Source: an uncultured Selenomonadales bacterium
Lineage (GTDB): Bacteria > Bacillota > Negativicutes > Selenomonadales > Selenomonadaceae
Reading direction: 5' to 3'
DNA: 52,324 nt
Assembly: GCA_937877565.1 (NCBI GenBank)
Contig: CALFJB010000008.1
Location: 1-52,324, forward strand
Both the position numbers and the translations under genes were made by a program. Under the pieces are notes generated by a model, which searched no databases, was not told the origin of the DNA, and saw only the letters and a list, made by a program, of their open reading frames with translations. Shown here one piece after another: positions 33,401-40,530 of the stretch (positions are counted from its first letter, which is position 1; each line of letters opens with the position of its first letter).

Positions 33401-34842
33401 TTCTTCATGACGCCTTCACTGTTGAAACTCATTCCAAGCGATTCTTCGTCAAGTTTCAAACTTTCTTTAGCCCACCATTTGTAAAGACCGGCAAAAATAT
33501 TTTTTTCAAGGTCGGTTAAATCATCCAAAGTCAAAGTTTTAACTTTTGAAGTTGTGGAATTTGAAGACCTGCCCCAAAGTTCAAAAGTCAACCCGTTAGT
33601 TGTAAAAGTTTCGACGTTCGGAAATTCATTTGAAATTGTACCAACGTTGCCGCTATCTGAATCAGCGTTATAAGTTGCTGAACGCGCGTTACTTGCCGCG
33701 TTGAAACTTCCGCCAATACTTGTAACGTCAGAAAGATTTACAATCACGGGAGAAGGTACGGAAGTTTGAGAATTTAAAGCAGTGCCGCTTGAATTTTCGT
33801 TAGGATATGCTCCAATCCAATCATTTAATTTTTGCTCGTCTTCGTTTCCAACTTTGACAATGGCGTTTTGCGCACTTAAGAAATTTTCAAAAATAAAAGT
33901 GCGTCCGTTTATATCGCTGACGGTTGCCACTATATTTTCATCTGTATAATCAACCTCTACAGAATAAATTTCAAAATCGCCGTCAATGTTCAGCGTGTCG
34001 TGTTCGTCCAAATTGGCAACGGTAACATTTTTTACATTTGAACGAATATAAATAGTATCGGCGTCATCGTGATTTTCACCGGCTGAAATTGTGGCGTTTT
34101 CGCCTTCAACATAAATAATATCATTGCCGCCGCCCGCGTCGATAGAATCTGCGCCGCCTGAAGTGATTGTATCGCCATAATCTGTAGCAGTAACAATCCA
34201 ATCATTTGTGCCGGTAGAAATATTTTGCGGGCGGGAATTTTTGGCGGTGTACTTGTTGCCAATTTCCGGAACGACACTTTCAGGCGTTTTTTCAGTTGAG
34301 CCGCCTGCATCGGAGCCGGTAATTGCGCCTGTATCGTTGTTGCCGGTTGCGCCATAATTTAAATTGTAAGTTGCCATTAGTTTACCGGTTTTAGTATTTA
34401 TGGCGCGGTAGCAATATTCAGGCAATTCAATTCCACATTCTGCCAAAAATAAATCTGCGGTTTGCATTCTGATTCTTTCAGCGGCTGTAAAGGAACGCGG
34501 GACTTTTTTATTATCTGGATCGGGACCATAACGCGTTGGCTCATCAGAATAAGTTGCAGTTTCATTCAAAATATTATAAAGGTCTTCGTCTTGCGTCGCC
34601 AATTCAAGTAAATCTGAAAGTTGCAAGTCGTCATATTCTTCTTTATAATTACTTCCGAGAATATTTTTAATTGCGGTGCGTTCGGCGGCTTTTTGATCAG
34701 ATAAAAAATTATTCAATAAATCCTGAACACCGTTGAACCTTGAACTTTGCCTTATAGCGTCATCAAGTGCCAAAGTCCCTGTATTGAAATTTTGAACATC
34801 CAACGCCGCCATAAATTTTTTTATAACTTCTTGTGCGTTCAT
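27481..34842 (-). CDS. Giant RTX-repeat protein with a gluzincin-type metalloprotease motif
   Basis: 2453 residues. It has a helical N-terminus (about 1-110) with no Sec signal. A Zn-protease motif HELTHAIM is at 538-545, with FITEGLAELVHG about 20 residues later, giving HExxH plus a distant Glu as in gluzincins. Long stretches of GGxGxDxhx nonapeptides (SGGAGNDSI, GGDGNDVFIY) mark calcium-binding RTX rolls. A middle segment (about 1040-1270) has 25-30-residue repeats around DSISVSNITQ. C-terminal modules end in GNLTVTKGAGQKITTL. It is likely exported by a type I system and acts as an adhesin or protease. No T1SS genes are in the window. ATG 34842 follows GGGGG. Confidence 0.85.
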   Translation of the reverse strand: MNAQEVIKKFMAALDVQNFNTGTLALDDAIRQSSRFNGVQDLLNNFLSDQKAAERTAIKNILGSNYKEEYDDLQLSDLLELATQDEDLYNILNETATYSDEPTRYGPDPDNKKVPRSFTAAERIRMQTADLFLAECGIELPEYCYRAINTKTGKLMATYNLNYGATGNNDTGAITGSDAGGSTEKTPESVVPEIGNKYTAKNSRPQNISTGTNDWIVTATDYGDTITSGGADSIDAGGGNDIIYVEGENATISAGENHDDADTIYIRSNVKNVTVANLDEHDTLNIDGDFEIYSVEVDYTDENIVATVSDINGRTFIFENFLSAQNAIVKVGNEDEQKLNDWIGAYPNENSSGTALNSQTSVPSPVIVNLSDVTSIGGSFNAASNARSATYNADSDSGNVGTISNEFPNVETFTTNGLTFELWGRSSNSTTSKVKTLTLDDLTDLEKNIFAGLYKWWAKESLKLDEESLGMSFNSEGVMKNKIKVFFYSGTSGGTQALVTSDGDDLVLGINLTPLAGITETDENGDGAISYLDRTLAHELTHAIMKANVKNFDVLPQFITEGLAELVHGIDDERVTRIWDLAAGNTTNVGTDTTAVQSGTVRLEDALNLSDAGTGNEDSYAGGYMLLRYFAKKVAVQTESNSALGETVVNVKLSGKNETYYANLTGNTETATTIENDSNYSIGSAENYTYTPAAGIRQSVSASSGNWNLGAFGSRNTISSGNGSDTVEIAGVENSVNLGNGDNYIENYSDKNTIRAGSGSDTVEIFGNDNYISLGGGDDSIGFDFDSKNNNLNISGGNNYISLSGSKTTIKTGTGNDTVKFVKYTNIEGSAAYNYIDVGAGDDSINVSASDNTINAGAGNDKIIIFSSYSSINGGDGNDYFDVYNGENTIYGGKGADTIRIAKSHDVANLVIENINPAEDVLYFGNVIKSTMTKSLGSIITATFEDDEEYNVDLFFEGVELSDLKKLKVSYFEPLNDGSGRGYIRTQNLEDYLDLNPYTGWTIEGANATYLVDDFSVAEVYNLNLDGVEVVNGEIPGITIEDNFVVVEESLVSYETDFYTSENYLLKITNETNSSVIGGSFNNSISVSNITQNEGNFYIFDNEGTDSIKVAEVIQNGGDFYIYSYVDSNSISVSNITQTGGVLNFIGSNYSDSISLSGISQSNGYIYFDSNAGDDSISVSNVTQNSGVLNFIIREGNDTIKISDVTQTGGGWSFTSGEGEDSISVKNITQSDGYFYISGDAGNDSISISNVTNSNGTFYIKGDYHYSQSVSGDDFISISDSKNISINSGSGNDTLVFGGEVTATIEDFSADDIISLGSAVSAATFANGVLNLGKVKLTLQDVENIFDYSNVKILNGDKTAKLGNLLGVEFWEVNTDTKTATYGDSITISGISENATADDFEFADEKTVIISANALSKDSTVTISDGYNLELADDVTKTDNSNVWKISNGVADYVPVTVEGYGVVDNQIIYQEEIVGSSQIQVTGLKSNANANYISFDEESKTVTLAASIVQGNVKITEGYALNFAKGTYSKTTVTGGENSDTVSNSGNKLVINTGAGDDFISLASGTSGNTLNGGAGDDSISSTKGKNIYQYASGDGNDYFIGFSENDSLQITSGSIDAWKVEDEDLIFTVGNGSITFKDGANQKIYSAIGNAKATAKIYSAEGIFNDKQTDITLRADLESAYTAPNKPAIKTIDGTATNSIQITGNSSANSILGGAGKDILSGGAGNDSISGGSDNDSIFGDAGNDKLYGDAGDDTLSGGKGNDTLTGGDGNDVFIYENGGGADVIADYTVGEKIIIDGTISSVTATAKDVAIKVGSGTLTIKNSAGQKITINDEIQIYEKGKIYNENKTAATVTAAGTLDSAVVTVDASKMSAAFKFTANNLSNSILSGKGADVLNGGDGNDTIFGEAGNDKLYGDNGNDFISGGAGNDSIFGGSGNDSLSGDDGNDSISGGTGNNTLTGGKGKDVFVYDGGRDFITDYKAGDDKIKIAEEITGTVVTGNNVTFNVANGSLTIADGVGQKITTLNAKNKAVTQIYESGLTYDEKQTAVTLSANYSGSYTPAKTSIKNIDGTATNSIQITGNSSANSILGGAGKDILSGGAGNDSIYGGSGNDSIFGDAGNDKLYGDAGDDTLSGGKGNDTLTGGDGNDVFIYENGGGADVIADYTSGEKIIIDGTISSVTATAKDVAIKVGSGTLTIKNSAGQKITINDETKIYEKGKIYNENKTAETLTASITETLASNILSVDGSTSSGALKLVANTLANSINGGKGSDSILGGGGNDTIFGNDGSDKLFGDAGNDILDGGKGNDTLYGGAGNDTLTGGDGSDVFVYESGNDTITDYAAGKDKIKFESDFTNYKFNGADVIFETANGNLTVTKGAGQKITTLDSKNKTTTQIYSNASAKTLELLYDDNFVTDEFELDSITEEKVDVTEIQDTISELVQNENILTYGEDK
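28185..28630. repeat. Internal DNA repeat copy A in the RTX gene
   Basis: About 450 bases that match 29305-29765 with roughly nine of ten bases identical by eye. It covers an RTX block plus the following beta domain (GEKIIIDGTISSVTATAKDV in the protein). Confidence 0.75.
29305..29765. repeat. Internal DNA repeat copy B in the RTX gene
   Basis: Partner of 28185-28630, in the same orientation and about 1.13 kb apart. The protein segments from NSIQITGNSSANSILGG to KIYNENKTA are nearly the same. Confidence 0.75.
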
Positions 34843-34927
34843 AACAATTTCCCCCTTGTAAAGTGTTTTTATTTTTATATCGAATTTTTATAAAATATCA
34901 TTTAGATTTGAAACGGAGGGATTTTCA

Positions 34928-36172
34928 ATGAAAAAACTAATTTTAATAATCTTGCTGACGGTTTTAAATTTAAATTCGGCAAGTGCGGAAACTTTTAAAA
35001 CTGAACGGGAACAATTAATTTGCGCGTTGAGTTCGGAGGCGGCTTATAACGAAGAAATTGGCGATTTATCCAAAAGATTTTTTGAGGCTCGCGGCTGGAA
35101 GATTGATAAATTTGAAAATCCATCTGAAAAAATTAATGTTAAAATGCACTTTATGAGCCTTACAGATTCAGCCGGCGAAGTAACGAAGGTATTTTTTTTC
35201 ACGGGAACGGAAGACGAAAAAGATATTAAAATTGACGTAACAGTTAAGCCGGTACCGCTTTACGAAGACAAAAATATTTTGGTTCATCACGGTTTCAAAG
35301 AATATGCTGACGCCGTACTTTCTAACGGCATTTTAGATTTTTTGGTTGAACATATAAACAATCATCCCGACGAAAAAATTTATATAACCGGACACAGTTT
35401 AGGCGGCGCAGTTTCAATGATGGTTGCAGTTAAACTTCATGACGCCGGCGCAAATATGCAAAATGTAAAAGTTTTGACATTTGGTGCGCCCGCTGTAGGA
35501 AATAAAAATTTTGCCGAAGCCTACAAAGATAAAATTAATTTAACGCGCGTTGTAATGGACAAAGATATAGTTGACGTGTCGTTAGATATTTTCGGTTACA
35601 CGCACTTTGGCGAAGTTGTAAAATACAAGCAAGTTGAATCCGCCACGCAATACAGTCACGCCGTTTCACTTTATTTGGATTGTGCATTGAGAAATTTTTA
35701 CGACGCGGGATTAAAAATCCATTCGCAAAACAAAGTCCAAGTCCCTGTTTACATTGCGCCAATTAAAATTGTACAAAAAAGTTTTACGCCGGTTGATGAA
35801 AAATACGTAAAAAAAGTATTGCTGGATGGTTACTCCTCAAGATTTGAAAAAGTAACTTTTGCCGAAGTGCCTTTTGAGGAAATAAAAAAAGATGCCGATT
35901 TTTCCTACAGCGTCAAGGATCACATTGACGCTGCGAAAAAGTCCGGCAGTAAATTTATAATTGTCCCGCTAATTCACACCAAACCTATCAGAGATGCCAA
36001 ACAACTCACATTGAGAATTTTGCTTGAGGAAATTATTTGCGATTCTAACGGGCATTTACTTTCAATGAATACTTCGGGAATGACTTCAAAAGACGTAACA
36101 ATTTTGGACGCGGCGTTTTTGGGACAAGAATTTCTGCGCGAAGATCGAGAAAAAACTTTGACAGCAAAATAG
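34928..36172 (+). CDS. Secreted class 3 lipase-like protein
   Basis: 414 residues. MKKLILIILLTVLNLNSASA is a Sec signal peptide. The lipase_3 fold follows: VFFFTGTEDEKDI (oxyanion region), LVHHGFKEYADAVL, the nucleophile elbow YITGHSLGGAVSMM (about 155-168), LTFGAPAVGN, a catalytic Asp in MDKDIVD, and a His in YSHAVSLY. The last 140 residues are a separate domain without a known name. It should cleave lipid esters outside the cytoplasmic membrane. ATG 34928 follows CGGAGGG. It is divergent from the RTX gene across 85 bases, suggesting co-regulation. Confidence 0.88.
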   Translation: MKKLILIILLTVLNLNSASAETFKTEREQLICALSSEAAYNEEIGDLSKRFFEARGWKIDKFENPSEKINVKMHFMSLTDSAGEVTKVFFFTGTEDEKDIKIDVTVKPVPLYEDKNILVHHGFKEYADAVLSNGILDFLVEHINNHPDEKIYITGHSLGGAVSMMVAVKLHDAGANMQNVKVLTFGAPAVGNKNFAEAYKDKINLTRVVMDKDIVDVSLDIFGYTHFGEVVKYKQVESATQYSHAVSLYLDCALRNFYDAGLKIHSQNKVQVPVYIAPIKIVQKSFTPVDEKYVKKVLLDGYSSRFEKVTFAEVPFEEIKKDADFSYSVKDHIDAAKKSGSKFIIVPLIHTKPIRDAKQLTLRILLEEIICDSNGHLLSMNTSGMTSKDVTILDAAFLGQEFLREDREKTLTAK

Positions 36173-36173
36173 G

Positions 36174-36202
36174 TTGAAACTTTGGACGGGCGGTAGTACA
36201 AT
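36174..36202 (+). promoter_or_regulatory. Promoter of ilvN
   Basis: -35 TTGAAA (36174-36179), 17-base spacer, -10 TACAAT (36197-36202). Confidence 0.6.
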
Positions 36203-36233
36203 CTTTTTATAATTTTTTAAGGGAGTTTTAATT

Positions 36234-36764
36234 ATGAAACACGTTTTATCTGTGTACGTCGAAAATCAACCGGGCGTACTCGTCCGCGTGGCAAGTATGT
36301 TTAGTCGGCGTGAATTTAATATTGATAGTCTTTCAGTTGGCGTGACACAATCGCCGGAATTTTCAAGAATTACCGTTGTAGTGCATGGCGACGCCAGTTT
36401 AGTGGATCAAATGATAAAACAATTATCTAAAATGCCGATTGTTCGCGCAGTGCAACGCCTTGACGCGGCTAACGCCGTTACGCGCGGTATGACTATGATT
36501 AAAGTTAAAGCTGACGATAACAACCGCCTTGACGTTTTAAAAATGGCTGAACTGTTTCGCGCACACGTGGTAGACGTTCAAGCCACAAATTTAATTTTTG
36601 AAATTACCGGCAACGATGAAAAAGTTACCGCGTTTCTTAGAATTTTGGAACCCTACGGAGTGAAGGAAGTTATCAGGACGGGATTGATAGCGTTGGAACG
36701 CGGCGAAAATACCATTACTGATTATAAGCAGGAACGCGAATTTTATTCTAAAAATTTATTGTAA
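36234..36764 (+). CDS. ilvN: Acetolactate synthase small (regulatory) subunit
   Basis: 176 residues. The N-terminal ACT domain HVLSVYVENQPGVLVRVASMFSRREFNIDSL binds valine for feedback inhibition. ITVVVHGDASLVDQMIKQLSKM and the C-terminal domain (RTGLIALERG) are typical. It regulates the catalytic IlvB, which is not encoded here. It is followed by an endonuclease gene and then ilvC, so an original ilvN-ilvC linkage appears interrupted. The ATG follows AAGGGAG. Confidence 0.95.
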   Translation: MKHVLSVYVENQPGVLVRVASMFSRREFNIDSLSVGVTQSPEFSRITVVVHGDASLVDQMIKQLSKMPIVRAVQRLDAANAVTRGMTMIKVKADDNNRLDVLKMAELFRAHVVDVQATNLIFEITGNDEKVTAFLRILEPYGVKEVIRTGLIALERGENTITDYKQEREFYSKNLL

Positions 36765-36768
36765 AAAT

Positions 36769-36797
36769 TTGACACGCAAAAAAACCTCTGCTAAAAT
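36769..36797 (+). promoter_or_regulatory. Promoter of the second GIY-YIG gene
   Basis: -35 TTGACA (36769-36774), 17-base spacer, -10 TAAAAT (36792-36797). The predicted start near 36804 is inside the leader stem-loop, after its 5' arm. Confidence 0.7.
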
Positions 36798-36838
36798 TGG
36801 AGAGTCTACAGGACAAACCAAATTAGAGGAGGTTTTTT
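36779..36838 (+). terminator. Terminator-like hairpin that also masks the GIY-YIG ribosome site
   Basis: AAAAAACCTC (36779-36788) pairs with GAGGTTTTTT (36829-36838), extended by CTAA/TTAG and TTGG/CCAA. The 3' arm contains the AGGAGG of the gene starting at 36841, and the stem ends in T6. Transcripts coming from ilvN would stop or be untranslated here. Confidence 0.65.
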
Positions 36839-36840
36839 AT

Positions 36841-37635
36841 ATGGAGAATGATAACAATTTAACTTCAAATTGTCAAGATTTAAAACGTCTTGGCACGATT
36901 TATCTCATTATCAATCTTATCAACGGTAAAAAATACGTTGGACAGACGCGCCGTTCGCTTGAAGAACGCATCAATGAGCATCGTCGTTGTAAAAATGATA
37001 TTGGGGTTGATTTGGCTATTCAAAAATACGGCTGGGAAAATTTCAAAGTTGAAATTATTGAAGTTTGTCCTGTGGATAAGCTGAACGAACGAGAAATTTT
37101 TTGGATCGCTGAATTAAATACAAAAGTGCCGAATGGTTATAATTTGACTGAAGGTGGCGACGGCGGTATTAATCCAAGCGCAGAAACACGCGCCAAAATT
37201 TCTGTATCTAAAAAAGGTAAATCACTTTCTAAAGAACATAGAGCAAAAATTTCAGCCAATCATGCTGATATGAAGGGTGAAAATAATCCTTTCTATGGCA
37301 AGCACCACACCGAAGAATCAAAAGCAAAAATTTCGGCTAATCTTCCAGATATGAAAGGTGCAAATAATCCTTTCTATGGTAAACATCACACCGCAGAATC
37401 AAGAGCAAAAATTTCAGCTAATCATGCTGACGTAAAAGGAGAAAAAAACCCCAATTACGGAAAACATCTTACAGATGAACAAAAAAAACATCTTTCTGAT
37501 ATTAACACTGGCGAAAACAATCCTAATTACGGTAAACATCGTTCTGAAGAAACAAAGGCGAAAATGTCCGAATCGCAAAAAGCATACTGGGCTAAGAAAA
37601 AAGCCGAAAAAAATCTTGAAAATCAAAATGATTAG
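36841..37635 (+). CDS. Free-standing GIY-YIG endonuclease with NUMOD3 repeats (2)
   Basis: 264 residues from ATG 36841, behind AGGAGG. The nuclease domain has GTIYLIINLINGKKYVGQTR, the Arg in SLEERINEH, the Glu in LNEREIFWI, and NGYNLTEGGDGG. The C-terminal half has about six NUMOD3 units, several written as near copies (ENNPFYGKHHTEES, ANNPFYGKHHTAES, EKNPNYGKHLTDEQ). It is related to the gene at 15943 but longer. It sits between ilvN and ilvC. The repeat units are similar at DNA level, so unit number may vary between strains. Confidence 0.9.
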   Translation: MENDNNLTSNCQDLKRLGTIYLIINLINGKKYVGQTRRSLEERINEHRRCKNDIGVDLAIQKYGWENFKVEIIEVCPVDKLNEREIFWIAELNTKVPNGYNLTEGGDGGINPSAETRAKISVSKKGKSLSKEHRAKISANHADMKGENNPFYGKHHTEESKAKISANLPDMKGANNPFYGKHHTAESRAKISANHADVKGEKNPNYGKHLTDEQKKHLSDINTGENNPNYGKHRSEETKAKMSESQKAYWAKKKAEKNLENQND

Positions 37636-37644
37636 TGGTATAGT
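37616..37644 (+). promoter_or_regulatory. Promoter of ilvC, overlapping the end of the GIY-YIG gene
   Basis: -35 TTGAAA (37616-37621), 17-base spacer, -10 TATAGT (37639-37644). The -35 lies in the last codons of the endonuclease gene. Confidence 0.6.
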
Positions 37645-37675
37645 ACATTGTATTAAATTTATGGAGGCTAGAAAA

Positions 37676-38692
37676 TTGGCAAAAGTTTATTATGACGCAG
37701 ATGTAGATTTTAGCATTATTAAAGATAAGACAATAGCTGTGCTTGGTTACGGAAGTCAAGGCGCGGGGCAATCAAGAAATCTCAAAGATTCGGGGCTGAA
37801 TGTTATCATTGGACTCTATCAGGGGTCGCATTCTTGGGCACGTGCTGAAGAATACGGCTTTAAGGTTTACAATGTTGCAGACGCTGTAAAACAGGCTGAT
37901 ATTGTTATGGTTCTCGTACCTGACGAAAAACAGGCTGATTTATATCGTGACGAAATCGCGCCGAATTTGAAAGAAGGCGCAGCATTAGGATTTTCGCACG
38001 GCTTTAACGTCCACTACAATCAAATCGTTCCTCCTAAGACGGTTGATTGTTTCCTTGTGGCTCCCAAGGGGCCCGGGCACATCGTCAGAAGAGTTTTCGT
38101 AGAAGGCGGCGGCGTTCCTGACGTTTTCGCAGTTGAACAAGATGCAACCGGCAAAGCGTTTGATATTGCGCTTGCATATGCTCGCGGTATTGGCGGCACT
38201 CGCGCAGGTGTCATTCAAACGACTTTCAAAGAAGAAACTGAAACAGATTTATTCGGTGAGCAGGTAGTTCTTTGCGGAGGTATTACACACCTTATTCAAA
38301 ATGGCTTTGAAACTTTGGTTAATGCTGGCTATCAGCCGGAAATTGCCTACTTTGAAGTTTTTCATGAAATGAAATTGATCGTCGATCTTATGAATGAAGG
38401 CGGTATGGCGAAAATGCGTAAATCCATTAGCGATACTGCAGAATACGGCGACTATACAACCGGACCGAAAATCATTACGCCTGAAGTTCGCAAGGCAATG
38501 GAAAAAGCCCTTGAGGAAATTCAAGACGGCACATTTGCGCGTAATTGGTTAGTAGAAAACCGCGCCGCAGGTCGTGCAAACTTCTTGGCACAACGCAGAA
38601 TCCACGCTGAACATCAAATTGAACAAGTCGGCGCAAAACTTCGCGGCATGATGAGCTGGCTCAAAGATAAAGGCGATTTAAGCAAAGATTAA
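37676..38692 (+). CDS. ilvC: Ketol-acid reductoisomerase (NADP+)
   Basis: 338 residues, the class I length. AVLGYGSQGAGQSRNLKDSG (about 20-40) binds NADPH. LVAPKGPGHIVRR holds the conserved His/Lys region. ETDLFGEQVVLCGG and the HEMKLIVDLMNEGG...MRKSISDTAEYGD stretch supply the Mg-binding acids. It makes 2,3-dihydroxy acids for valine, leucine and isoleucine. I choose TTG 37676 (MAKVYYDADVDF) since GGAGG is 8 bases upstream and family members begin the same way. A terminator follows. Confidence 0.96.
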   Translation: MAKVYYDADVDFSIIKDKTIAVLGYGSQGAGQSRNLKDSGLNVIIGLYQGSHSWARAEEYGFKVYNVADAVKQADIVMVLVPDEKQADLYRDEIAPNLKEGAALGFSHGFNVHYNQIVPPKTVDCFLVAPKGPGHIVRRVFVEGGGVPDVFAVEQDATGKAFDIALAYARGIGGTRAGVIQTTFKEETETDLFGEQVVLCGGITHLIQNGFETLVNAGYQPEIAYFEVFHEMKLIVDLMNEGGMAKMRKSISDTAEYGDYTTGPKIITPEVRKAMEKALEEIQDGTFARNWLVENRAAGRANFLAQRRIHAEHQIEQVGAKLRGMMSWLKDKGDLSKD

Positions 38693-38711
38693 AATAAACT
38701 GACAATTAACG

Positions 38712-38743
38712 GTTGAGGTTAGAAAATTCTAACCTCTTTTTTG
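38712..38743 (+). terminator. Terminator after ilvC
   Basis: GAGGTTAG pairs with CTAACCTC around AAAATT, followed by T6. Confidence 0.85.
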
Positions 38744-38758
38744 TTTGGAGGAATTATT

Positions 38759-39580
38759 TTGTACAAGAAACTTGAAAACTTGAAAAAAAATCTGCGCGAA
38801 ATGGGGAGCGTGGCAGTTGCATTCAGCGGCGGCGTAGATTCAACATTTTTGCTAAAAATTGCAAAGGAAGTTTTGGGCGATAAAGTAATTGCGGTAACTG
38901 CGTCATCAGAATTTTTTCCTGCGCGTGAAACTTTGGAGGCGGTGGAATTTTGCCGCGCCGAAAATATCAAACAAATTTCTTTCAGCGAAAATATTTTAAG
39001 CGTGGAAAATATCAGCGAAAATCCTGAAAATCGCTGCTACATTTGCAAAAAAACTTTGTTCAAAAAAATTCTGGAAATTGCCGCCGAAAATAAAATTTCC
39101 TACGTTGCGGAAGGTTCAAATATGGACGACAACGGCGACTACAGACCGGGCTTAAAAGCCATTGCCGAATTGAAAATTAAAAGTCCTCTGCGCGAGGCTG
39201 AACTCTATAAAAGCGAAATTCGCCAACTTTCCAAAGATTTAAATTTGAAAACTTTTGACAAGCCGTCATTTGCTTGCCTTGCCTCAAGATTCGTTTATGG
39301 CGAAAATATTACAGCTGAAAAATTAAAAATGGTTGACGCCGCCGAACAATTTTTACTGGACAAAAATTTTAAACAGTTCCGCGTTCGTATTCATAACAAT
39401 CTTGCACGAATTGAAATTTTGCCCGCCGAATTTGAAAAACTTTTAAACCTGCGCGAAGAAATTATTTTGCAGTTTAAAAATTGCGGCTTTAATTACGTTG
39501 CACTTGATTTGCAAGGTTACCGTACCGGCAGTATGAATGAAACACTCAAAAAAAGGAATAATGACGCCTTTAACGAATAA
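38759..39580 (+). CDS. larE: LarE-like ATP-dependent sacrificial sulfur transferase
   Basis: 273 residues. The PP-loop AFSGGVDSTFLL is near residue 22. NRCYICKKTLF and the DKPSFACLASRFVYGE motif follow; the Cys in ACLASR corresponds to the Cys that gives up its sulfur in LarE. LarE adds sulfur to the nickel-pincer cofactor precursor of lactate racemase. larB and larC are not in the window, so the role may differ. TTG 38759 follows GGAGG. It is first of a plus-strand run larE-ppx-deoD-ybaK. Confidence 0.85.
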   Translation: MYKKLENLKKNLREMGSVAVAFSGGVDSTFLLKIAKEVLGDKVIAVTASSEFFPARETLEAVEFCRAENIKQISFSENILSVENISENPENRCYICKKTLFKKILEIAAENKISYVAEGSNMDDNGDYRPGLKAIAELKIKSPLREAELYKSEIRQLSKDLNLKTFDKPSFACLASRFVYGENITAEKLKMVDAAEQFLLDKNFKQFRVRIHNNLARIEILPAEFEKLLNLREEIILQFKNCGFNYVALDLQGYRTGSMNETLKKRNNDAFNE

Positions 39581-39602
39581 AACCAAAAAGGCGGTGATGA
39601 AA

Positions 39603-40523
39603 ATGCTGTACGCGATGATTGATATTGGTTCAAATACAATCAGAATGGCGATTTACGAAATTGACGGCGACAGGGTAGAAATGCTGATGAAGAAAAAAAA
39701 TTTCGTCGGTCTGGCGTCGTATGTCAAAGACGGCTATATGACACGTGCCGGAATTGATAAAGTTGTAGATGTTCTTTCAGATTACAGATATTTTTTGGAC
39801 GAATTGGGGATAAATCGCGTAACGGCGTTTACAACTGCGGCTCTTCGCAATTCGGTAAATGGCTATGATGCGGTTGAAGAAATTTCCTATCGCACGGGAA
39901 CGAATATTCATTTGATGAGCGGTGACGACGAGGCGACTTTTGATTTTATTGGAGCGACGCACGATTTGCCGGATGACAGCGGACTTTTAATTGACATTGG
40001 CGGCGGCAGTACCGAAATTGTTTATTTTTCAAAAGGCGCAATTAAAGTTAAAGTGAGCCTGCCTATTGGTTCATTGAGTTTTCACACGCGCTATACCGGC
40101 GTTCACATTTTGCCGAGTGAATCAGAATTAGCCGAAATGTACGCGGAGGCAGAGGCAACCGTCAGCGCGGTTGAAGAATTTCGTTACGTTTCACACGCGC
40201 AAATTTGCGGAATTGGCGGCACTTTCAAAGGCGCAATGGCTCTTTATAATGCAATGTACGGAATGTCACACCGAAATATGAGAATGGACGTTAAAAGGAT
40301 TCATGATATTTTGCAACATTTTCAGCGCGACCATGAATTAATTGTTCCCGATAAAGTTTTATTAATGCGAACGGTTCCTGAACGTATGCACACATTTATG
40401 CCCGGTCTTGTAATTGCTGACGTGTTGGCAAAGCGTTTCGGAAGTTATCAAATTATTTACAGTGATTCCGGCGTGCGTGAAGGTTATATTTATTCAAAAA
40501 TTTTGAACAACGAGGATTTTTAA
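39603..40523 (+). CDS. Ppx/GppA-family phosphatase
   Basis: 306 residues, the short single-unit form of the family. AMIDIGSNTIRMAIYEI is the phosphate-1 loop and SGLLIDIGGGSTEIVYFSKG the second. GIGGTFKGAM closes the ASKHA fold. Members remove terminal phosphates from polyphosphate or pppGpp. ATG 39603 is placed 7 bases after GGCGG in AAAGGCGGTGA; ATG 39597 is an alternative. The C-terminal HD domain of long Ppx proteins is absent. It lies just after larE. Confidence 0.88.
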   Translation: MLYAMIDIGSNTIRMAIYEIDGDRVEMLMKKKNFVGLASYVKDGYMTRAGIDKVVDVLSDYRYFLDELGINRVTAFTTAALRNSVNGYDAVEEISYRTGTNIHLMSGDDEATFDFIGATHDLPDDSGLLIDIGGGSTEIVYFSKGAIKVKVSLPIGSLSFHTRYTGVHILPSESELAEMYAEAEATVSAVEEFRYVSHAQICGIGGTFKGAMALYNAMYGMSHRNMRMDVKRIHDILQHFQRDHELIVPDKVLLMRTVPERMHTFMPGLVIADVLAKRFGSYQIIYSDSGVREGYIYSKILNNEDF

Positions 40524-40530
40524 GAGGTGA

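Noticed and set aside
34032..34355. Long open frames antisense or frame-shifted inside the RTX gene
   Set aside because: They are caused by the GC-rich repeats of the RTX codons, have repetitive composition, no ribosome sites and no independent signals.
37475..37675. Long N-terminal extension of IlvC
   Set aside because: It overlaps the endonuclease gene out of frame; the TTG at 37676 with GGAGG gives the standard IlvC start.
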